Source: Candidatus Dormiibacterota bacterium (GTDB taxonomy: Bacteria > Chloroflexota > Dormibacteria > Aeolococcales > Aeolococcaceae). Taken from it: DNA of 9,239 nucleotides. Shown here piece by piece: positions 4,626-9,239 of the stretch (its first letter is position 1; every line of letters begins with the position of its first letter). A program made the position numbers and the translations under genes. Below the pieces are notes generated by a model. It did no database searches and was not told the origin of the DNA. It worked only from the letters and a program-made list of their open reading frames with translations. Where the stretch lies: positions 1-9,239 of the forward strand of contig PLAX01000081.1 of assembly GCA_003135255.1 (NCBI GenBank), read 5' to 3'.

Positions 4626-5482
4626 TTGCCGCGCACCCTCGTGAGATGAGGATCATCGCCGTCGTCTCCAACAAGGGAGGGGTCGGCAAGTCGACCACGG
4701 CTTTCAACGTCGGCGCCGAGGCTGTGCTCCGGGGTATGAAGGTGCTCCTGGTGGACGCCGACCGGCAAGCCGACCTCACCTCCTACGCGGGCCAGGAGAT
4801 CCTCCCCTGGAAGGGCCTCGATGGGGTGTTGCGCAACCCCCCGATGTCGCTTGACCCCCGTCCGTTCTTGCGGCCCCGGCTCTCAGGGGCGCATGGGGCG
4901 ATCGAGGCCATGCAGCTGCTTGGCTCCTCCCCTCACCTTCCGGAGGTGGATGAGGTCATCCGCTCGGGGTTCAGCGACGGTAGCTTCTACCTCCGCCGAG
5001 CGCTGGACGTGGTCAAAGCTGATTTCGACCTGGCGATCGTCGATCTCGGTCACTCCACCGAGCTGATTCGCAACGTTCTGGGGTGCGCCGACGTCATCGT
5101 CGTCCCCACCCCGGCGAACTTCCCTGACGCCCGCCATGCCGGCGACATGCTCCATGAGATCGGCATGGTTCGCGGCCAGCTGGGCCTTCCTCGCATCGAG
5201 GCGATCCGCCGGACGGTGGTGAGCGCCTGGCGCCGGCACCCCAACGCGGCGGGCGACGCCCAGGTCCTCAGCCGCCTGCGCGACATGTACGGCGACTGTC
5301 TCTCGCCGAACATCCTCCCGGAGTGCTCGTACGTGAGCGAGGCGAACGCCTCCCGGCTGACGCTCCGCGAGTTTCGCGAACAGTACTCGCGCACGGGGGG
5401 CCCACTGCAGGCGCTGGTCGACGGCTACAGCGCTCTCACCAACTTCGTGATGGCACGCCTACCCGAGGAGATCCCAGCATGA
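4622..5482 (+). CDS. parA: ParA-type partition ATPase
   Basis: The 286-residue MinD/ParA-family ATPase would use ATP-dependent nucleoid binding to separate plasmid copies. The deviant Walker A motif is K18-GGVGKST-T26, with the signature lysine K18. The A' region is VLLVDADRQADLT (41-53). Walker B lies in FDLAIVDLGHST (135-146) and ends in D141. Here the usual D-x-P-P is replaced by D-L-G-H. The later motif ADVIVVPTPANFPDA (156-170) is typical. It has no N-terminal HTH domain, as in the shorter ParA type that leaves autoregulation to a partner, which agrees with the RHH-like gene upstream. ATG 4622 overlaps the preceding stop; M9 (4646) is an alternative start. The gene overlaps parB by 4 bp. 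The family assignment is firm. Confidence 0.94.
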   Translation: MIAAHPREMRIIAVVSNKGGVGKSTTAFNVGAEAVLRGMKVLLVDADRQADLTSYAGQEILPWKGLDGVLRNPPMSLDPRPFLRPRLSGAHGAIEAMQLLGSSPHLPEVDEVIRSGFSDGSFYLRRALDVVKADFDLAIVDLGHSTELIRNVLGCADVIVVPTPANFPDARHAGDMLHEIGMVRGQLGLPRIEAIRRTVVSAWRRHPNAAGDAQVLSRLRDMYGDCLSPNILPECSYVSEANASRLTLREFREQYSRTGGPLQALVDGYSALTNFVMARLPEEIPA

Positions 5483-6552
5483 GCAAGCGCAAGGCCGCTC
5501 TGGCGGAGCTCTCCATCGCCCCAGTGGCGGTGATGACCGAGGAGCGTCCGATCGGAGCGCGCCCGGGCAGGCTGCCGATCGACCGGCTCTACCCCAATCC
5601 GAACCAGCCCCGGCGCCAGTTCGACCCGCAGACCATCCTCGAGCTCGCCGCCGACATCGCCGCCAATGGTCTGCTGCAGCCGATTCGCGTGCGCCCGCCC
5701 GACCTCGATGGCCGGCACATGATCATCCTCGGCGAACGCCGCTGGCGGGCCGTGCAGAAGATCGACGGTCTGACCGTGACCGACGTGGTGGTCGACTACG
5801 ACATCCCTGATGACGACGCCGCCTACGATCAGGCCCTCGCTGAGAACCTGCAGCGGGACGACCTCACCCGCACCGAGGTCGCCGCGGCCCTGCTCAACCG
5901 CAAGGAGCGCTACGGGCTGACGAACGAGGCCCTGGCGGTCCGGTACCACAAGTCAGTGGCCTGGGTGGATCAGCACATCCGCTACGCGCAGCTCCCGGAG
6001 GAAACGCGCGACCTCATGGACCGCAAGGGCGTGGATCTGAAGATTGCCGGCGTTCTGCAGTCGATCGGCGCCGAAGCTCTGAGCGAGGTGGTGGACGCGA
6101 TCGCCGAGCTCCCCGACCAGCGCAGCCAGCTGGAGTTCGCCCGGACCGTTCGGGACCTCCGCGGTGCCGGCGCGGACGTAGGCACCGCCCTCGCGACCGC
6201 GCGCTCGCACAGAGAAGCCGAGTTCTCAGCTGGAGCGGCAGCGGCCAATGGTCAGGGGCGGCAGGCGGGGACGCGAGTGGGGCGGCCACGGGCAGTGGCT
6301 GCGCCTTTCGAGCTCCGGACCGACCACCGCGGCGTGACCTGGCTGATGGTGAATGCCCAGGGCCTCGCCACCTCGCGTCTGATTGGTAAGCGGGAACTCT
6401 CGCCGGCTTCCTGGCTCCAGGCCATCGCCGCGGATCTCAGCGCCTTCCGAGCCACCTGTGGTGCCAACGGTTACCCGAATGACTGGGCCCTGGTCGAGAC
6501 GGTCATCGGTCCCGTCATCGCGCCCGAGGCACGTCCACCGGCGCAGGTCTGA
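5479..6552 (+). CDS. parB: ParB/Spo0J-type partition protein
   Basis: The 357-residue protein carries the ParB N-terminal CTPase domain: LYPNPNQPRRQFD (37-49), the CTP-binding motif GERRWRA (85-91), and ENLQRDDLTRTEVAAAL (122-138), where canonical members read ENLQR-x-x-L-x-P-x-E. A helix-turn-helix follows, LTNEALAVRYHKSVAWVDQH (147-166), and ends in the LPEE motif. The region past about residue 250 contains an Ala/Gly-rich linker and an unfamiliar C-terminal domain (about 270-357) instead of the usual short leucine-rich dimerisation segment. It would load on a parS-like site and stimulate ParA. ATG 5479 overlaps the parA stop as ATGA and has GAGGAG (5465-5470) 8 nt upstream, so the longer open frame to the left is not used. 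No canonical chromosomal parS was found, so its site must differ. Confidence 0.93.
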   Translation: MSKRKAALAELSIAPVAVMTEERPIGARPGRLPIDRLYPNPNQPRRQFDPQTILELAADIAANGLLQPIRVRPPDLDGRHMIILGERRWRAVQKIDGLTVTDVVVDYDIPDDDAAYDQALAENLQRDDLTRTEVAAALLNRKERYGLTNEALAVRYHKSVAWVDQHIRYAQLPEETRDLMDRKGVDLKIAGVLQSIGAEALSEVVDAIAELPDQRSQLEFARTVRDLRGAGADVGTALATARSHREAEFSAGAAAANGQGRQAGTRVGRPRAVAAPFELRTDHRGVTWLMVNAQGLATSRLIGKRELSPASWLQAIAADLSAFRATCGANGYPNDWALVETVIGPVIAPEARPPAQV

Positions 6553-6572
6553 GAGACGAAACGATGACGTCC

Positions 6573-6601
6573 TGTGAGCGCGAGGGTCGCTGATCTATAG
6601 T
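6573..6601 (+). promoter_or_regulatory. Promoter of the three-gene cargo cassette
   Basis: TATAGT (6596-6601) is a strong -10 element. Seventeen bp upstream is a weak -35, TGTGAG (6573-6578). Transcription would start near 6608, right at GTG 6609 (leaderless reading) or 34 nt before ATG 6642. It gives the cassette its own expression, separate from parAB. Confidence 0.5.
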
Positions 6602-6641
6602 TCACTTTGTGTTCACTCGTGAGATGGAGGGAACGAAGCGA

Positions 6642-7424
6642 ATGCAGCTAGGGGCCCCACCTCGGGAGGCTAGTTCCCAGCGCCCTCAGTTGGCGCGATC
6701 GCCGATCGCGCTAGTCGTCTGCCAAGTCCGCTTCGACTCTCACTCGGTCGAGGCTAAGCAGGTGCTTGAGATGCAGCGCATCCTCGGGCAAGGTGAGTAC
6801 CCGGGAATCACCCAGTTCGCAGGGCCGGACGTCCGACTTCAGCTTGGTGACCAATTCATCCCATCGACCATCCGACAAGACGCATGGCAGCTCAGCACAG
6901 CTGATGGGAGTTGGGCCATAACGCTTGGGGGCGAGTCTGTCGCGCTGCAGACGACGAACGGCTACACGACGTGGGAGGAGAGCTTCCAGCCTCGACTTGA
7001 CGTCCTCGTCCAGGCGGTGCAGGAGTGCATTGCTCCGACCATGGAGCAGCGTTTAGGCCTTCGCTATGTCAACCAGCTTGCCGACCTGCTTGTGACAGGT
7101 CCAGGGGACCTGGCCCAATACTTCGAGAACTCGCTCCTACCGGGGCTGCAGCACGAACTCTTTGGGAGCGCTCTGGTCGCCGCTCAGAATCAACTCGTGT
7201 TGCGCTTGGACTCCGACATCTCTTGCGGTTTGCGCCTCGGCTTTGCACCCGAGGGTGGTCATCCGAACCGCTATTCCGGGGTCGTGGATATCGACCTCTA
7301 TCGGGACACCGCGCAGTCCTTCGATCCCGTCCAGATCATGGCAGCGGCCGATATCTTCAACGATCGTGCTCACGAGATCTTTCGTGCGGCGCTGAATCCC
7401 GACTATCTCGGAAGCCTGGAGTAA
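6642..7424 (+). CDS. TIGR04255-family protein, cargo gene 1
   Basis: The protein has 260 residues from ATG 6642 (271 from GTG 6609). It matches the sporadically distributed TIGR04255 family, whose biochemical function I do not know. Diagnostic parts are the opening LARSPIALVVCQVRFD (family: R-x-P-I-x-x-x-x-x-x-x-R-F), the central LGLRYVNQL, which corresponds to the conserved GLRY-[IV]-N segment, and the closing helix FNDRAHEIFRAAL followed by LNPDYLGSLE. No catalytic motif is obvious and no membrane segment or signal is seen. I prefer ATG 6642 because GGAGG (6626-6630) precedes it at 11 nt and the promoter leaves room for a leader; GTG 6609 and ATG 6624 remain possible. The next gene starts 5 nt after the stop, so the two form an operon. 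Codon choice is less GC-biased than in parB. Confidence 0.75.
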   Translation: MQLGAPPREASSQRPQLARSPIALVVCQVRFDSHSVEAKQVLEMQRILGQGEYPGITQFAGPDVRLQLGDQFIPSTIRQDAWQLSTADGSWAITLGGESVALQTTNGYTTWEESFQPRLDVLVQAVQECIAPTMEQRLGLRYVNQLADLLVTGPGDLAQYFENSLLPGLQHELFGSALVAAQNQLVLRLDSDISCGLRLGFAPEGGHPNRYSGVVDIDLYRDTAQSFDPVQIMAAADIFNDRAHEIFRAALNPDYLGSLE

Positions 7425-7429
7425 ACGCT

Positions 7430-8239
7430 GTGCCGAGCCTGACGCCATTGTTGAGGCGTGAGCCTCTAGGCATGATCGTCGACCTTCGCTACGAGCCGAC
7501 AGCTGCCGCCGGGCCGGAGAGGGCAATTACGGAACTGAGCGGTCCGTGGCAGCGACTCTTCGGCTCGACGAGTATTGGAGGATCTGAGCCAGCGTCTCAA
7601 CCCGCGGTTCATGATCACGTCGCAGACAGCGCACAGGGAATTGCATTCGCGCTCGCTACCTCCCTGACCCCCCTCGGACTCGGCAGGGACACGTGGGCGA
7701 AATGGTTGTCGAGGGACCGTGAAGGCGGGTTGGCATCGCACCTGCTGGGGCTCGCCCTCAGCGGCGTGTTGGGGGGAGTCGTCTGGCATGTCCGTCAAGA
7801 AGGGACTCGGCGAGGAGACCCCGAGCTAATCAGGCCTTTGGCCGCGGTCGAACCAGGACCGCGGTCGCCTGCGTTCCGTGCATTCAAACAACTTGGCCGA
7901 TGGCTTGACGCGAGCGACGATGAGGTTGCGACTGCGGTTGGCGTTGGGCGCACAACCCCCTATTCGTGGGAGCGCATGAGCCGTCCACCGTCGCCACGGA
8001 CGACGCGCCGGCTGCACCAGCTACATAGCCTAGTGGCGGGCTTGGTGAATCGTGCGAGTGCCGGTGAGTACAGAGAGTGGCTATACGAGGGGGGTGCTTT
8101 CCGTCGGATAGCTGCGCTCAGCGGTGATCTCGACACGCTTGAGGCCGAAGCGGAACCGATCCTTTTCGGGCAGCCGCGGCGGCGAATCGACCCTGGGACG
8201 TGGTTTCCAGAGACCGAGTCGCCTGATCGTTCAGAGTAG
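7430..8239 (+). CDS. HTH protein with MbcA/Xre-like C-terminus and hydrophobic segment, cargo gene 2
   Basis: The 269-residue protein has three parts. Residues 1-95 form an unrecognised N-terminal region. Residues 101-121 (LASHLLGLALSGVLGGVVWH and V) are hydrophobic enough for one membrane helix, though it could be a buried helix. Residues 150-186 form a helix-turn-helix (FKQLGRWLDASDDEVATAVG and the recognition part VGRTTPYSWERM). It is followed by a helix and REWLYEGGAFRRIAALSGDL to ILFG (215-247), which resembles the toxin-binding tail of MbcA/Xre antitoxins (WL-x-n...G...P-x-x-L...G). The GTG start has GGAG (7418-7421) at 8 nt, and that start falls 5 nt after the previous stop. The next gene begins 8 nt after its stop. 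It is probably the regulatory or antitoxin-like member of the cassette; the family is not firmly assigned. Confidence 0.65.
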   Translation: MPSLTPLLRREPLGMIVDLRYEPTAAAGPERAITELSGPWQRLFGSTSIGGSEPASQPAVHDHVADSAQGIAFALATSLTPLGLGRDTWAKWLSRDREGGLASHLLGLALSGVLGGVVWHVRQEGTRRGDPELIRPLAAVEPGPRSPAFRAFKQLGRWLDASDDEVATAVGVGRTTPYSWERMSRPPSPRTTRRLHQLHSLVAGLVNRASAGEYREWLYEGGAFRRIAALSGDLDTLEAEAEPILFGQPRRRIDPGTWFPETESPDRSE

Positions 8240-8247
8240 GTGTCTCC

Positions 8248-9087
8248 GTGATCGACAGGGGGCTTGCCCATCCCTGGCCGCAGGAGGTGGTAGACGCAGC
8301 TCGTCGCTTCTGTCAGGGCACAGTCATCTCGGTGCCCCCAATGTTCTACGGACGGGTGGCTGACCACGCCGTTTGGAGAACGCCTGTGGACAGCGACGTG
8401 AGGTTTGGTGACATTGAGCTAGTCACGCTGCCTGCAGACATCCCCTATGGCATCATCACGACACAGACTTGTGATGTCGCCGAGGCCCGAACGCCGAGGC
8501 GACCATGGATACAGGTTGCTCCCGTCTATCAACTTACCGCAGCCAGAGAGACGACGCCGCCTGACTATCTCGTGCCGCTTCCCGGTGGGGCTCTCGGTGA
8601 GGGCACATGGTTTGCAGACCTGCGGATCGAGATCCCAGTTGAGAAGTCGATCTTGGTCGGGCGCGAGCCGATTCAAGTGTTTGACAGCGAAGACTGGGAG
8701 ATACGCTTCGCAGAGATCTTGGGGCGCCGCCGCGATCGGGCGGCGCTGCATGAACATATCAACAGCTGCCTTTACCAGCCTTGGCAGGCAAAAGTGAGCA
8801 CAAACCGGAATCGAGCGAGGCGGGTGCTTGCCGAGCTGCATGCTGTGAGGCTTCAGGTGGAAACGGGGTCGAGAGCCTTCCCGAGATCAGTACGCGTGCA
8901 CTTCATCTCGGAAGGGGGGCCGCTGTCTGAAGATGCTCAGGAGTGGCTCGATCAATGGTGGGATCGAGCCCATCAGGAGGCTGAGCAGGCAGATCCAGCG
9001 TTGCTGCTGCAGCGCAACAGGATCCACGACGGCAATGTCGTGGACGTGGTCGTGTACGACACCCTTATACCGATGGTCTGGTGGTGA
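8248..9087 (+). CDS. Unrecognised protein with TQTCDV motif, cargo gene 3
   Basis: The 279-residue protein belongs to no family I can name with confidence. The most distinctive part is GIITTQTCDVAEA (68-80), followed by WIQVAPVYQL (87-96). A hydrophobic strand ending in [ST]-Q-x-C-D-[IV] followed by a V-x-P-V strand recalls a motif of uncharacterised bacterial proteins, where the Cys-Asp pair may bind metal or be catalytic. Later parts are EIRFAEILGRRRDRAALHEH (151-170), a basic helical stretch (185-204), a tryptophan-rich acidic stretch WLDQWWDRAHQEAEQ (233-247), and a hydrophobic end VVDVVVYDTLIPMVWW. No signal peptide is seen. The GTG start at 8248 follows the previous stop by 8 nt with a weak AGG upstream, so translation may be coupled. 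It is the likely effector of the cassette by exclusion. Confidence 0.65.
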   Translation: MIDRGLAHPWPQEVVDAARRFCQGTVISVPPMFYGRVADHAVWRTPVDSDVRFGDIELVTLPADIPYGIITTQTCDVAEARTPRRPWIQVAPVYQLTAARETTPPDYLVPLPGGALGEGTWFADLRIEIPVEKSILVGREPIQVFDSEDWEIRFAEILGRRRDRAALHEHINSCLYQPWQAKVSTNRNRARRVLAELHAVRLQVETGSRAFPRSVRVHFISEGGPLSEDAQEWLDQWWDRAHQEAEQADPALLLQRNRIHDGNVVDVVVYDTLIPMVWW

Positions 9088-9168
9088 AATCTCAGCAGAA
9101 CGGCGCCGCTTCACGCCAGGGGGTACAGGTGAAGGGCTCGCGGCGATGGCGCACTCGAGCCGATTCGC

Positions 9169-9192
9169 GCTCCCGCTGCATGCGCAGGGAGC
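9169..9192 (+). terminator. Hairpin downstream of the cassette, possible terminator
   Basis: GCTCCC (9169-9174) pairs with GGGAGC (9187-9192). Inside, TGC (9177-9179) pairs with GCA (9184-9186) around an ATGC loop, giving a 9-bp stem with a 2-nt bulge. It lies 82 nt after the last stop codon. No T-tract follows, so it may be a 3'-end stabiliser or a protein site rather than an intrinsic terminator. Confidence 0.35.
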
Positions 9193-9219
9193 TAGCGCGA
9201 GGCCATTTGCGGTAACAGA

Positions 9220-9237
9220 GCTAAACTGCAATTTAGC
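9220..9237. repeat. 18-bp near-perfect palindrome at the right end
   Basis: GCTAAACTGCAATTTAGC has 6-bp perfect outer arms (GCTAAA and TTTAGC) and a TGCA centre, with one mismatched pair. It is A/T-rich compared with its surroundings. Candidate operator for a gene beyond the window, or part of an attachment or recombination site. Confidence 0.5.
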
Positions 9238-9239
9238 GC

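Noticed and set aside
5323..5478. Upstream extension of ParB inside parA
   Set aside because: ATG 5479 has a GAGGAG ribosome-binding site and the ATGA overlap. The extension is a shadow of parA and not part of the ParB family.
7025..7429. Upstream extension of cargo gene 2 into the TIGR04255 gene
   Set aside because: GTG 7430 has a well-spaced GGAG and follows the previous stop by 5 nt. The extension overlaps a recognised gene and lacks protein-like composition.
8384..8393. Sequence near TGTGGACAG, similar to a DnaA box on the minus strand
   Set aside because: It is a single imperfect site inside the coding sequence of cargo gene 3, far from the origin, and has no partner boxes.

Overview
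The window looks like the backbone of a low-copy plasmid or secondary replicon from a high-GC bacterium, with a cargo cassette attached. GC richness, frequent GTG starts, TTGACA/TAnnnT promoters and probable short-leader or leaderless transcripts fit a high-GC Terrabacteria lineage such as Chloroflexi (Thermomicrobia-like) or Actinobacteria. That placement is weak; no rRNA or other marker gene is present.

Left part (1-1514): panD (aspartate 1-decarboxylase, 118-528) is followed by a toxin-antitoxin locus. It holds a small unrecognised ORF (about 553-780), a RelE/HigB-like Gp49-family toxin translationally coupled to it (777-1136), and an XRE antitoxin (1173-1514) that seems to have its own promoter.

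Replication module (about 1600-4301): a minus-strand HTH gene (1679-2101) and a plus-strand initiator gene (2841-4175) diverge from a 739-bp gene-free region. That region carries at least eight copies of an 18-bp iteron, TGGGAGGGTSASCGTCGA, in opposed clusters around a less GC-rich, purine-rich core. A further iteron lies inside the rep gene. The initiator joins an N-terminal domain resembling DnaA domain I to a RepA/Rep_3-like double winged-helix body. This is the most distinctive protein of the backbone. A 28-bp perfect direct repeat lies on both sides of the module (1601 and 4205), and its 18-bp core recurs at 4284.

Partition module (4339-6552): a strong promoter (TTGACA, 17 bp, TAGGCT) drives a three-gene operon with ATGA overlaps: a small ribbon-helix-helix-like protein, ParA and ParB. 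Two of the direct repeats lie just upstream and are candidate centromere or operator sites.

Cargo (6596-9087): three tightly spaced genes follow: a TIGR04255-family protein, a protein with an HTH and an MbcA/Xre-like C-terminus plus a hydrophobic segment, and an unrecognised protein with a TQTCDV motif. Codon choice looks less GC-biased than in the par/rep genes. No function can be read directly. The layout (sporadic family, compact operon, regulator-like middle gene, plasmid context) makes it a candidate defence or toxin-antitoxin-like system. The right end (9088-9239) has no gene but contains two hairpin/palindrome structures.
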